Shown here: one piece after another, positions 23,462-32,823 of the stretch | How positions within the stretch are numbered: the first letter of the stretch is position 1 | How the letters are laid out: every line of letters starts with the position of its first letter | Source: an uncultured Chromatiaceae bacterium | Lineage (GTDB): Bacteria; Pseudomonadota; Gammaproteobacteria; Tenderiales; Tenderiaceae | Direction of reading: 5' to 3' | DNA length: 48,980 bases | Assembly: GCA_945787785.1 (NCBI GenBank) | Contig: CALZIO010000015.1 | Coordinates: 1 to 48,980, forward strand | Notes under the pieces: model-generated | Told to the model about the DNA's origin: nothing | The model's database searches: none | What the model saw: only the letters and a program-made list of their open reading frames with translations | Program-made: the position numbers and the translations under genes

Positions 23462-25995
23462 TACGTGTCTCCTTCGTCAATAAAACGCCAGTTGTATGCG
23501 GTCAGATGCCGGCCCTCACCAGCCTCTGATGCACTACCGTCCAAAGTAAAATCTTCACCGAATTCGGCAATCACATCTTCAGCCCGAGCGATAGGTTGTT
23601 CCTCAGGTAAGTCAGGCACAACTGCGCCAATTCCTTCCAGGCGCGGATCAAGCGTTGCGGGACCCATGACATAATCACCGCGACCGATATAACTGCGATT
23701 GATACGCGCCGGACGTGGCGATGGCCGTGAGCTTAGATAGGTATCAACACCTACCAGTGAAGTAATCCCTGACAACAAAGGTGCACTGGTGGGCAGAATT
23801 CTAAATTCAACATGGGCCGGTATCTCGCGCTCGGCAATGCGTTGAATGGTACCCAGGTCTTGAGGTTCAACATTTTGATGTACCAGGATGGTGGTGCGAA
23901 ACGCGAGGCGATCAAAAAAGCTATCTATGGCTGCCGCTTCCGCGGCATTGACGTCAAGGTCGGCAGAAAACAAGGCTAAAAACTCACGTCGTTGTTCATC
24001 ACCAATAAACAAGGTATCGCCAACAAATGAATTGCCTGTTTCTATGCCACCCAGCGTCAATGGATCTTCATCATCATCCAGATCGGCGCCAATGATAGTG
24101 GCAAAGGTGCGGCGCAGGCGGTAATCCTCCAACACCACAATCTCACCACCGCTGACGCCCCCTTCAGTGGCAATCTCAAGCGCCAGGTTTAAGCCGCGCA
24201 AGGTACCATGCCAGCGATATAACTCTGCTGCATATTCTAGAAAAAGCCGCCGTTGTGACTCCGACCAGGCATCCTCGAATTGAAAGCCCATCCAACTGGC
24301 TAACCAGTCCAGTGTTTCTGTGGGCGCCGTTTGTGGCCGGGTGACTAGATCACTGTATGCAACACGATCTTCGATGGTGGTAAAAACACCTTCTACATTA
24401 CCGAGAAAACGTTCAAGAAAATCAGCTTGTGTGGCAGCACCTGTTTCATTGGCTTCGGGCGCAAAGGTCTTTTCCCAATAAAGTTTTGGCAGGTAGTGTT
24501 CTACGTAAGAGAAGCGGCTGGCATAGGGGCGTACGGCAAATAATTCTGGCGTTGCATTACCCGTTCCGTTTAGTTCAACGCGAACATAGAGGTAACGGCC
24601 GCGTAAGCTACGCACCTTCAATCCACTCCTTTGTATCAGGACTGAAAATAATCCTTTACGTTCGGCTTCACGTTCACATGTTAGTAAACCAGGATGATGG
24701 GGCAGCTCTGAGGCAAGTGATGCCCAACTGCCAACCGGAATATCGCTTGGCGCCCCCTGTTGATAACGCTCACCAAAACGATGTTCATGCCATTCCAATT
24801 CGGTATCAGTCGTGTGATTTAGGATTTCATTACTGGCCGCCAACCAGATGCGGACACCACAACCAACTGGAATTGATGCCTCAATATTCAGACGATGCCA
24901 GACAGCATCCACATCGGCACTATCCAGCTGCATGTGTAAACCGGTATTAAAGGCCTCGCCCAGCCGGGTGAAAAAGGGAAATGAAAGTCGATGCAAGGCA
25001 TGGCTGCCGGTAAACGAGGGATAATGAGGCGGATAATCCAGGCCATGAATAAAGGGCTCAAAGCTATAATCACGCTTGATTGGATATAAATCGCCTGAAG
25101 GAAACTGCGACTGCTGTGTTGCATCAAATTTATATACCCTTGCCTCACTCTTGGGCTCGGGGGGTGAATCATTAGTGGTTTCGCCACAGACCAACACGCC
25201 TATCCGGCCCGTGGCAACCCAAGCCATACTATAGGGAGCATGGGTACCGAGCAAGGTCATTGGTGTGCTGAGTTCAAACTCTTCTGTCAGCTGCCGCACA
25301 ACCGCTTCACTATCAGTCACCCAACTCAGGCAAACAAGTTCACCCGTTAAACTGCACGCCAGTGCTACTGGTTGCTCTTCTGCTGGCCACGCTGCCTCAC
25401 TCATCACCACCAGCCGCGGCGGATTGGCGTTTTCATTACAGGGCCTAACCACATCAGCGGTGTAGGGTTTGAGTGCACGATCCGAGATGGGATAACCTGT
25501 GACACGGGCCAACTGACGATTGTCGCGATCCAACACCCAAACTCCGCCATCTGGTGCTGGACTCAAACGCCAGGCTGTAAAGCCTGCCTCGCCAATCACA
25601 ACATCACGCCAGCGTTGACGCCGATCATGCATGATGATTGAACCGCCTACTGCCATGTAAAGCACACCATCATCTCCCATGGCCATGTCGGTGAGCTCAT
25701 CCGTACCCTCAAGACGATAAATCGCAAGCGGCGTATCACTGACACCCACAGCCAAAATCTCCCGGGAACCGGGGTCATACCAGGCGCGATTACTGTGATT
25801 GTCGCGTGCTTGGGGTATGAGCTCCAAACGCGACTCAGCTTGGGCCACATCTTCAGTGATATTTAAATCACGCCGTTGTCTTGCCAGACGCAAACTGCGG
25901 CGTTGGGCATCATATTCCAATGCCGGTGGATAACCGGGCAAGTGCCAATGATTTTCATCGGCGAGCAACCAGAATTTGAGGCCGTTGGCATCCAC
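23461..25995 (-). CDS. Baseplate tail protein (TIGR02242-like) with propeller-like N-terminus
   Basis: 844 residues from the GTG at 25993-25995. The frame is open further upstream, but that part overlaps the baseplate J gene. GGAG lies eight bases before this GTG, and the GTG shares its first base with the upstream TAG. Residues about 1-340 have repeated short beta motifs (MAMGDDGVLYMAVGG, SPAPDGGVWVLDRDN) as in beta-propellers. From about 495, LPKLYWEKTF, FLERFLGNVEGVFTTIEDR, TLDWLASWMGFQF and YRWHGTLRGLNLALEI match the phage tail protein I/Afp12 type family (TIGR02242). These act as baseplate wedge components. The C-terminus (FTLDGSASEAG...AYNWRF) is the first half only of a PKD domain. Confidence 0.8.
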   Translation of the reverse strand: MDANGLKFWLLADENHWHLPGYPPALEYDAQRRSLRLARQRRDLNITEDVAQAESRLELIPQARDNHSNRAWYDPGSREILAVGVSDTPLAIYRLEGTDELTDMAMGDDGVLYMAVGGSIIMHDRRQRWRDVVIGEAGFTAWRLSPAPDGGVWVLDRDNRQLARVTGYPISDRALKPYTADVVRPCNENANPPRLVVMSEAAWPAEEQPVALACSLTGELVCLSWVTDSEAVVRQLTEEFELSTPMTLLGTHAPYSMAWVATGRIGVLVCGETTNDSPPEPKSEARVYKFDATQQSQFPSGDLYPIKRDYSFEPFIHGLDYPPHYPSFTGSHALHRLSFPFFTRLGEAFNTGLHMQLDSADVDAVWHRLNIEASIPVGCGVRIWLAASNEILNHTTDTELEWHEHRFGERYQQGAPSDIPVGSWASLASELPHHPGLLTCEREAERKGLFSVLIQRSGLKVRSLRGRYLYVRVELNGTGNATPELFAVRPYASRFSYVEHYLPKLYWEKTFAPEANETGAATQADFLERFLGNVEGVFTTIEDRVAYSDLVTRPQTAPTETLDWLASWMGFQFEDAWSESQRRLFLEYAAELYRWHGTLRGLNLALEIATEGGVSGGEIVVLEDYRLRRTFATIIGADLDDDEDPLTLGGIETGNSFVGDTLFIGDEQRREFLALFSADLDVNAAEAAAIDSFFDRLAFRTTILVHQNVEPQDLGTIQRIAEREIPAHVEFRILPTSAPLLSGITSLVGVDTYLSSRPSPRPARINRSYIGRGDYVMGPATLDPRLEGIGAVVPDLPEEQPIARAEDVIAEFGEDFTLDGSASEAGEGRHLTAYNWRFIDEGDT

Positions 25996-28232
25996 TAGCA
26001 GATCTCCGGTACCACGGGTAAGGCAACGCCACCGCCGCTGCCACCCTCTGTTCCCGTACCACCCGCTGAACCTGAGCCAGTGACAGAATCGGGCGTAATG
26101 CCATCGGTACTGACGACAACAGCCAACACCTCGGGCAGTTGCCACTCTTGCAATTCTATCTGTATCGCCTCGCACTGCTGCACCCGATCAACTGCCTGCC
26201 ACAATTTACCCTGGCGTTGAAACAGGTTGACGCTGCTGACGGTATTTACACCCTTAACCCGGGCCACCACTACTTCAAGTTCACGATCCTTAACACTACG
26301 ACCCAATGGCCAGCCTTCACCGGCGGGGCCATAAGGTGGCAAGGGTGCAAGATATGCTTGCACGGCCTGGCGCACATCGTAGTTAACCTGATCATGACCA
26401 AACCCGGCCTTAACCGTGATACCGATGCTCAAGGCGATGGGAATATATTCACAGCCGATGACATACAGCTCGGTCGCCAGGGGTCGCCGTGCGGACAGAT
26501 AATTATGTACCTTTTGGATCAAGGGTTGATCAGGGCGAGGATTGGGTGGGTCATAACTCTGCTTGCGCGGCAACACCATTACCGATACCACACCGGGCAC
26601 ATTGAAACGTCTTTGTCTTGGCATAAAGCGTGGCAAGACTTCCACGCGGCCGATGTTGGCGCCTGGTGTTTCGGCCACCAGTGATCGATAATCATCTTCG
26701 GTCACAGCGCGATTGCGATGCTGCAATCTGGCCGGGATACGGCGTTCGGCTTCATCGAGGGTCTCGGCATCGGCACCCCCATCCGTGGCGATACCTTGAA
26801 GCACCTTGAGCTTGCTGGTGATAGTATTGCCATCGACACCTTTGGCCTCGATTTCCTGCAAGGTAGCGGCGGGTAGGTTACCGGCAGCACCTCCGCCAGC
26901 ACGCATTGTCGCAACACGAACACGTCGGCCCGCCTCCGGAATACGGCCAAAAATACCGTTACCAAAGAGCACCGTGCCCGCTTCACTATCGAGCACGAAC
27001 ACAGCATCATCACGACCACTCAGGCCAATGTCAGACACTGCTTGCCACTTGACGTAACCGCGGCCTGCCTCTTCCACTTGCAGTTCGAAGCTACTAGTTT
27101 CAACGGAACTCAAGGCAAGTTGAAATAATTGATCGGCGCTGCCATCACTCTGACCAATCACGCGATCACGCACAGTTTGACGCTGATCTATCTCAACTGC
27201 ATTAATACCAGCCCAACTTAAACTCATGGATTCGAGTTTGTCGGCCGGGCGTAAGCGCAACCAGGCAACCAGGCGTGACAATCGATCCGGATCATCCAGT
27301 CGTGGTGGCCGATCACCGACACCGGCATTGGCCTCTTTGCGCGCATCACCTTCAAGCACGCCAAAATCTTCGACCCCGCCGGGCATCACCAGCCGTTCAA
27401 TACCACGACGGGTGTAGTCCTGCGTGGTATCTGATAAACGGCGCAGATTGCTATACAGCGGCGCATCATCAACCAAATCAGGAGTACTGATCCACCAACC
27501 GTGTTCCAAGGCACCGGCGCGGCGGATATCATCAAAACTGGCAGGCAATTCAATTGCCGGGGCAATACCGACGTTAAGAATCTCACTGCCTTCACCATCC
27601 CCTGCCAAGGCATCTTTTACCGCAGCCACATCTTCAGGGCGACTGGCCAGTAAAGCGATCCACAAACTGCGGTCTGCAGTATCCTGCACTACATCCAATC
27701 CAGCCTTTTCTGCCATGCCATCGACAAACACCGGTGTGGTGACGTAGGCATCCACCGTGCCATCGATTTTGTGAAACTGGCGCAAGCCTTCAATCACATC
27801 CGACAGCTCAAACTGTTCATCACTGTTAAGCGCACGTTTGTAATAACACTCGCCGATGATCGGCAACACAGTCACTTCAGACAAACTTTCGAAATTGGCA
27901 GGGCCGGTCAGTTTTGCTTCTTTGGCCAGTGTCACTGCAGTGACAGGGTTCTTTTCATCCAGAATCAGCGAGACTACGCCATGCGCTGCCCGTGCAGGTT
28001 GCATCGGCATGCCCAGCAGTTGTAGAAACGCCAGCCGCTGCCGCTCCGGAATCAGGTTGGCACGATACAACACCGTATCCGCCAACCAGGCAAACAGCTC
28101 CAACAAGGTTCGACCCGGATCACCAACTTGTTGCGGCGTCCATTCCGGCGTATGTGCTGGCACGCGGGCCAGCAGCTCCTCTACCAGGTCCTCATATCTT
28201 CGATCGTCTAAACGGGGAGGTGTGATTGGCAT
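25995..28232 (-). CDS. Baseplate J-like protein (Afp11 type)
   Basis: 745 residues from the ATG at 28230-28232 (MPITPP), chosen because AAGGG lies seven bases upstream; an ATG five codons earlier has poorer spacing. The N-terminus YEDLVEELLARVPAHTPEWT and DPGRTLLELFAWLADTVLYR, the mid-region VLFGNGIFGRIPEAG, and RRIPARLQHRNRAVTEDDYRSL are hallmarks of the putative baseplate assembly family TIGR02243, related to gpJ of phage P2 and gp6 of T4. This protein forms the wedge ring around the spike complex. The C-terminal 30 residues are Gly/Ser/Thr-rich. The gene lies between gp25 and the tail protein, the usual order in eCIS. Confidence 0.9.
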   Translation of the reverse strand: MPITPPRLDDRRYEDLVEELLARVPAHTPEWTPQQVGDPGRTLLELFAWLADTVLYRANLIPERQRLAFLQLLGMPMQPARAAHGVVSLILDEKNPVTAVTLAKEAKLTGPANFESLSEVTVLPIIGECYYKRALNSDEQFELSDVIEGLRQFHKIDGTVDAYVTTPVFVDGMAEKAGLDVVQDTADRSLWIALLASRPEDVAAVKDALAGDGEGSEILNVGIAPAIELPASFDDIRRAGALEHGWWISTPDLVDDAPLYSNLRRLSDTTQDYTRRGIERLVMPGGVEDFGVLEGDARKEANAGVGDRPPRLDDPDRLSRLVAWLRLRPADKLESMSLSWAGINAVEIDQRQTVRDRVIGQSDGSADQLFQLALSSVETSSFELQVEEAGRGYVKWQAVSDIGLSGRDDAVFVLDSEAGTVLFGNGIFGRIPEAGRRVRVATMRAGGGAAGNLPAATLQEIEAKGVDGNTITSKLKVLQGIATDGGADAETLDEAERRIPARLQHRNRAVTEDDYRSLVAETPGANIGRVEVLPRFMPRQRRFNVPGVVSVMVLPRKQSYDPPNPRPDQPLIQKVHNYLSARRPLATELYVIGCEYIPIALSIGITVKAGFGHDQVNYDVRQAVQAYLAPLPPYGPAGEGWPLGRSVKDRELEVVVARVKGVNTVSSVNLFQRQGKLWQAVDRVQQCEAIQIELQEWQLPEVLAVVVSTDGITPDSVTGSGSAGGTGTEGGSGGGVALPVVPEIC

Positions 28233-28247
28233 GATCCTTCCCTTCAT

Positions 28248-28640
28248 TTACCCTTCAAGTTCCAATGTGATGCCCATCTGTTGCGACTGATTAGTCAGGC
28301 GCAAGCGATAGACGATTTCAACCCGGACTGTATCCGGGCGTTCTTCCACTTCCCAAACATCCACCCGATCCAGAATGATTCGTGGTTCCCAACGTTCCAG
28401 TGAATTGTTGATCAGGTCGCGAATCTGCCGCCGCGTGGTCAACGTGTTGGGCTCGTGCAGATAACGCTCCAGACCACCACCAAAGTTAGGCCGCATCAGG
28501 CGTTCACCCGGGCGGGTTTGTAAAATAATCTTGATGGACTGACGTACACTCTGTTCCAGTGAGGGATAAGCCAAGCGTCCGTCACTGTCGGGCAAGCCCA
28601 GCAGTGGCCAGTTAACCGGTGTCGAGGTGTTAGTAGCCAT
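28248..28640 (-). CDS. gp25-like baseplate wedge protein (Afp9 type)
   Basis: 130 residues, normal for the GPW/gp25 family. Conserved parts are a SLEQSVRQSIKIILQTRPGERLMRPNFGGGLERYL core with the R-P-G-E-R-x-M-x-P-x-F-G signature, and a closing VDVWEVEERPDTVRVEIVYRL strand pair. Its T4 relative gp25 connects wedge to sheath and starts sheath polymerisation. AAGGA is seven bases before the ATG. It lies 15 bases before the baseplate J gene and after a gap with a palindromic repeat. Confidence 0.92.
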   Translation of the reverse strand: MATNTSTPVNWPLLGLPDSDGRLAYPSLEQSVRQSIKIILQTRPGERLMRPNFGGGLERYLHEPNTLTTRRQIRDLINNSLERWEPRIILDRVDVWEVEERPDTVRVEIVYRLRLTNQSQQMGITLELEG

Positions 28641-28676
28641 CTCTAAATCCTTTTATTCCTACACTCGTGTACTGAT

Positions 28677-28740
28677 GTAGGGTGCGCCATGCGCACCAAT
28701 CTTTACCCTCGACGCGTCTGGTGCGCATGGCGCACCCTAC
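28677..28740. repeat. Perfect 21-base inverted repeat inside the operon
   Basis: GTAGGGTGCGCCATGCGCACC (28677-28697) and its exact reverse complement (28720-28740) flank a 22-base loop. Palindromes with TAGGGTGCGCCATGCGCAC arms are scattered in many proteobacterial genomes. Here it fills most of the 123-base gap between the 759-aa and gp25 genes. In the operon transcript it would form a very stable hairpin without a T-run, so it could affect mRNA stability more than termination. Confidence 0.9.
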
Positions 28741-28763
28741 ATTTATATTCATGTTTTCTTCCA

Positions 28764-31043
28764 TCATCCCGACTTGCCCTTCAATCCGGGAATGGGCAAG
28801 CAAACAAACAAATAGGGGATCCAGCGGAAAAACAGATCAAACAGCGCCACCATGATCATCATCAGGATTAAGGCCACCAGGGTCACGATCGGGATCGACA
28901 GAGAACAGATCATGCCGAAGCTACTGCTACCTTCCTTACACGTGCCGCTACCCGGTTCTGGCAGGTCTTTATGAAACGGCCACGGCAATACAGATAAAAC
29001 CAGATCAGCAAACGTCATCTTGCGGATACCTTTGATCTTGCCGCACAACATGTCGGAGATAACAAAACCAGTGTTCTTTTGGTACTTACGCAAACCGGCA
29101 GGCGATATATCCATCGGCATGGGAATACGCACCGGCCGTGTGGGCGCATCGGGATCAAAAAACGGCGCCATTTGAAACTTCTGTGTTGCGGCACTCACCA
29201 GAGTTGGAAACAGCGGGCCGCAATTGGGGCGATCATAAACACAACGCACCACAAACCAGGCCTCACGTGGATCACCCAGCGGTACACTATCGATCAAGTC
29301 ATCTACCGGCTCGCCCGCGGGTAACAAGCGCTCGATCATTTCGGCCAACACATCTACAGCAGTTTGTTTACGATCCAAACCACTCAAGCCGCTTAATTCT
29401 GTTGCTGCTACGGCAGGCATAGGCGCATCGAAAACGGGATCGGCCAGGGGAAACAGAAAATCGGGCCACTTGTTGTCTACTGTTATCGGAGTGGCGATAT
29501 GATTGTCACTGAAACGAATAAAGGTTGAGTCTACAGCTTCCAGTCCCTGCTCAGCTGCATCGGCGGCAAGCAATGCGTCAGCTAAAGTCCATTTCAGATG
29601 AATGAACTTATAACGGGCATTGGCGGCAGGAATATTGTTACCCCAACCAATGGCGAACAAAGACGTTAACAAGGCATCGCTGATAATGCCGGGACTCTGC
29701 TGATTCCAGAAGGCGATGAACTGCAACAACTGCAATAAAAATCGTTCCGGGTCAGTGGTAATTTCAGTTTCTGGTTTGCTGGCAATGGTCTCCCAAGCCA
29801 ACTGGCTGGAAAGCACAGTATTGTTTAAAACATTGACCAGGGCCTGCTCCCCGTCATCGAGGCTAGAAAATGCTTTATCACCTTTAAGCGCTAACCAAAT
29901 ATCAGGCAGATGCTTTTGCAGAAACTTGGCAAAGTCGAGCAACACATACCAGGAACCGGTCTGAAGCTCGTCGCGACTCGTGCGTAACAATCGTTTACGA
30001 TCCCGCGCCTGAGCCGTGGCATCACTACCGAAATTGGTAAAACTCTTGTTAAGGGCATTCTTTTTAAACTCGGCCTGTTCCAACATTAGTTTCCATGGCG
30101 CTGCCACATCGGTTTGAAACAAAAAGCTGGGCAGACTACTACCCATATTGGCTGCCGCGGTGCCTACACTGTTGCTTGCATTGCTCTCAGCACCGGCATC
30201 CGCACCCAGTTCGGCACCCACCCACTGCTCACGACGGCTAACCGGAATGGTGCCACTCAACAGACGCCGGCTATCGCCGCAAGTCTTGTGATTAAAACTC
30301 ACAGGGAACATTGGCAATTGTTCTTCCCCAGCGACTAAACTGCGCGTGGTACTTGAGCTGTGATTGCCAATTCTGCGCCAGCTGTTTTTCTTGGCACCTG
30401 GCACAAAGGCGTATTCATCCCAATCATTCAATGGCGCGTTTTCGTTATCGTCCGGCGGCAACAGGCGGCGAATCACGAAGCTGGCCTTTTCCTGCCGCGT
30501 TAACTCGGGCACACAATCGGGTAGGCCCGGTTCTTCACAAATCAGTGAGGCGGTGACCAGGTAGTGACGTTTTTGTCCAGCCTGATAGAGTTTGAGCGGT
30601 AACTGCTCATCGCTTATTGCCGACACACTGGCTAGCGGCTTTTTCTTGAATTGTGTTTTTACTGCTTGCAGATTGATCGCTGTCGGCAGTGTCGGTTTTT
30701 TAGCCGCGGTGAGGCGGCGGGTTTTGTCATATAGAAAAGTGACTTGAGATGTTTCAGCTGATTCAGGCGGAGTCAGTTTGGGCGAAGGCATGGGTTGACG
30801 CCAGGTCTCCGGCTGGGCAATCCATTCACCTAAACGTTCCGGTTCATTCTGCACGGCGTTAATATACTCCTGCACGAACTCATCATGATCAAAACGCAGG
30901 ATGGCAGGTTGACCGGCGCGGCTGTTGTCTTGCAGACGCAGTCCAACAGGGCTGGGCGTCGCCCATATCGGCAAAGGCCCTAGCCATCTGACCTTGGCAT
31001 TGGGACTACGCCCGACTGTTGTATTTTTAGCCAGCGTTACCAT
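28764..31043 (-). CDS. Conserved-position eCIS protein with hydrophobic C-terminus (759 aa)
   Basis: I do not recognise a named domain. The ATG at 31041-31043 lies within the end of the spike gene (7-base overlap), so the protein is coupled to spike synthesis. The N-terminal 100 residues are polar; the middle is mixed helical; residues about 711-759 form a strongly hydrophobic segment (SIPIVTLVALILMMIMVALFDLFFRW) followed by PYLFVCLPIPGLKGK. I recall large proteins with a similar I-C-S-x-S-I-P-I hydrophobic end at this place in other eCIS loci, but could not check. It could sit at the spike or baseplate and insert in a membrane, or be a cargo held near the tip. It is not PAAR-like. Confidence 0.65.
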   Translation of the reverse strand: MVTLAKNTTVGRSPNAKVRWLGPLPIWATPSPVGLRLQDNSRAGQPAILRFDHDEFVQEYINAVQNEPERLGEWIAQPETWRQPMPSPKLTPPESAETSQVTFLYDKTRRLTAAKKPTLPTAINLQAVKTQFKKKPLASVSAISDEQLPLKLYQAGQKRHYLVTASLICEEPGLPDCVPELTRQEKASFVIRRLLPPDDNENAPLNDWDEYAFVPGAKKNSWRRIGNHSSSTTRSLVAGEEQLPMFPVSFNHKTCGDSRRLLSGTIPVSRREQWVGAELGADAGAESNASNSVGTAAANMGSSLPSFLFQTDVAAPWKLMLEQAEFKKNALNKSFTNFGSDATAQARDRKRLLRTSRDELQTGSWYVLLDFAKFLQKHLPDIWLALKGDKAFSSLDDGEQALVNVLNNTVLSSQLAWETIASKPETEITTDPERFLLQLLQFIAFWNQQSPGIISDALLTSLFAIGWGNNIPAANARYKFIHLKWTLADALLAADAAEQGLEAVDSTFIRFSDNHIATPITVDNKWPDFLFPLADPVFDAPMPAVAATELSGLSGLDRKQTAVDVLAEMIERLLPAGEPVDDLIDSVPLGDPREAWFVVRCVYDRPNCGPLFPTLVSAATQKFQMAPFFDPDAPTRPVRIPMPMDISPAGLRKYQKNTGFVISDMLCGKIKGIRKMTFADLVLSVLPWPFHKDLPEPGSGTCKEGSSSFGMICSLSIPIVTLVALILMMIMVALFDLFFRWIPYLFVCLPIPGLKGKSG

Positions 31044-31738
31044 ATGTTGCCCGCCCCCGGTGTATAAGATGCGCTGATGACACTGTTGCTGATGACCGTG
31101 TCGGCCTGCACGATACCGTTGAAACGCGACATGGCAGCATTCACAGTCACCATGGCCGCTGTGATCTCAACCTGTGCGCCTGCTTGCACGGTGACATTCA
31201 TGGCTGTGTTGACCGTAACGCCCTGGTTGTCATAGGTTACCGTCGTGCCACCCATCACAAATTCAATCTTGCCGCCACCCGCGTCGGTGAGTTCGCCACT
31301 CACACCGTTGGGCGTGGTGAATTTGATGGTGGCATCACTGGGTTGTTCTTCCTCAATGGCGATGCGGGTACCGGCCTTGCCGGTGATGGTCCAGCGGTCA
31401 ACACTGTCACCACTGCCGCCCAGCGTTTCCGGCACATCGGCACTGCCACTCCAGAGACCGCCAATGACAATCGGCTGACGCGGATCGCCATTGACAAAAC
31501 TCACCAGCACTTCATCATCCACATCAGGGATAAAAAACGCACCACGATTATTACCGGCAAACGGCACCGCTACTCTGGCCCATATCTCGGCATCTTGTTC
31601 ATCACTGCCATCGAAACTAAGCAGACGAATCTGCACCCGGCTGATGCCTTCCGGATCATTCACTGATACGACTTTGGCAAGATAACTGCCACCATGCAGC
31701 ATGGGGACAAGTTGTTTCAGCAAGGCCTGGTCGCTCAT
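31037..31738 (-). CDS. gp5/VgrG-like spike protein (OB fold plus beta-helix)
   Basis: 233 residues. Residues about 18-95 match the phage baseplate V/gp5 OB domain: YLAKVVSVNDPEGISRVQIRL, WARVAVPFAGNNRGAFFIPDVDDEVLVSFVNGDPRQPIVIGGLW. The C-terminal half has short beta repeats (GGKIEFVMGGTTVTYDNQGVTV, VTVQAGAQVEITAAMVTVN) suited to a trimeric beta-helix needle. It is the C-terminal part of what is a single VgrG-like chain (Afp8/Pvc8) in model systems. The hub part is encoded separately just upstream, with a 4-base ATGA overlap. Likely role: central spike that pierces the target. Confidence 0.88.
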   Translation of the reverse strand: MSDQALLKQLVPMLHGGSYLAKVVSVNDPEGISRVQIRLLSFDGSDEQDAEIWARVAVPFAGNNRGAFFIPDVDDEVLVSFVNGDPRQPIVIGGLWSGSADVPETLGGSGDSVDRWTITGKAGTRIAIEEEQPSDATIKFTTPNGVSGELTDAGGGKIEFVMGGTTVTYDNQGVTVNTAMNVTVQAGAQVEITAAMVTVNAAMSRFNGIVQADTVISNSVISASYTPGAGNIW

Positions 31739-32823
31739 GAGGCCTCTCCCAGTGCAGATGATTCAGCTTTGAAATCGGTCATATAACCTTGCATCACGTC
31801 ATAACGATGATGCGTGCTGACAACGTAATAAGTATTTTGAAAGCGACCGCTAATACCACTCAATTGCAGATGCGATCCGACGCGGATACTGGGATGACCG
31901 GTGGCGGTACCCTCAGCACAAACAAAACAACGGGCACGTTGATCAAACACCGTATCTGCCAATGCCTGGGCTTCTTCATCGGTGGTGACTGGAATATGAC
32001 CAACATGTTCATTGCGTTCACCAATGGCATCACGCAGCAGATCAACACCACTGCGGCCGCGGCCAGGGCCTAAGTTTACACCGCTACCGCGGCCACTCAC
32101 TTCCCGTCCCGTTAATGGATTCCATCCAGCACTGGTCACAGAAGTCACCTGATGAGAAAGATCGGCGACAAACTTAACGCTGCGCAGATCACGAAACATC
32201 TCCATCTCGATCACTTCACGCTGCACCTCACTGATGGGTGCGGCTTCCAAGCGGTCTTCAACAATTTGCATGTCGGCATCGAAGCGACGTAATAAACGTC
32301 TTAGAAACGCCAGATCACTTTCATTCAACTGCACCCAGGTACCACTTGGTGAACTCAGCCCTGAGACCTCTGCCTGCAGACTCAAACGTTGTGCGATTTG
32401 ATCGGCAATGTCGGCGACACTCACATCACGATACAGCTGAGTACGACGTGTCATGCGTGCTTGTTGCAGTTTATCTTCTGCCAGGATTAATAATTCCGGT
32501 GGATTGGATTCAGGAAATTCAGCTTCAAGACCTGTGATGACTCCACGAAAGATTTCTTGTGATTCAGTCACATCACCAGCGCGTACAGTAATGGTTGATC
32601 CTAAACGGAGGTCACGCTCACTTTCAAAGGCATAGTCGGCGCCACCGTCCGGATCGCTGGCAACATTACTTAAACGCATTTCCAGTGCCGACAAACCACC
32701 TTCCTGTTCGCGCATATCCATAGTCAACAACAGTTCATTGACCCTGTCGCTACGCTGGCCATCGACCTCAATGACTGGTCGCGGATTGTAGACTGATCTG
32801 CGCTCAAGCGCGGTAACACTCAT
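31735..32823 (-). CDS. gp27/gpD-like baseplate hub
   Basis: 362 residues resembling phage late control gene D proteins and the N-terminal half of VgrG: a YAFESERDLRLGSTITVRAG barrel with EIFRGVITGLEAEFPE, then VSVADIADQIAQRLSLQAEVSG, WVQLNESDLAFLRRLLRRFDADMQIV and a closing RVGSHLQLSGISGRFQNTYYVVSTHHRYD. It forms the trimeric hub that joins tube to spike. GGAGG lies eight bases before the ATG, which directly follows the TAG of the 56-aa gene. Overlap with the spike gene suits coupled assembly. Confidence 0.88.
   Translation of the reverse strand: MSVTALERRSVYNPRPVIEVDGQRSDRVNELLLTMDMREQEGGLSALEMRLSNVASDPDGGADYAFESERDLRLGSTITVRAGDVTESQEIFRGVITGLEAEFPESNPPELLILAEDKLQQARMTRRTQLYRDVSVADIADQIAQRLSLQAEVSGLSSPSGTWVQLNESDLAFLRRLLRRFDADMQIVEDRLEAAPISEVQREVIEMEMFRDLRSVKFVADLSHQVTSVTSAGWNPLTGREVSGRGSGVNLGPGRGRSGVDLLRDAIGERNEHVGHIPVTTDEEAQALADTVFDQRARCFVCAEGTATGHPSIRVGSHLQLSGISGRFQNTYYVVSTHHRYDVMQGYMTDFKAESSALGEAS

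Noticed and set aside
23461-26175. Longer start for the tail protein at 26175
   Set aside because: The first 60 codons overlap the end of the baseplate J gene and give an Arg/Trp/Cys-rich peptide. GTG at 25995 has a GGAG site and overlaps the stop codon.
28641-28763. Hidden small gene in the gap before gp25
   Set aside because: The gap is filled by the palindromic repeat; no start with ribosome site.
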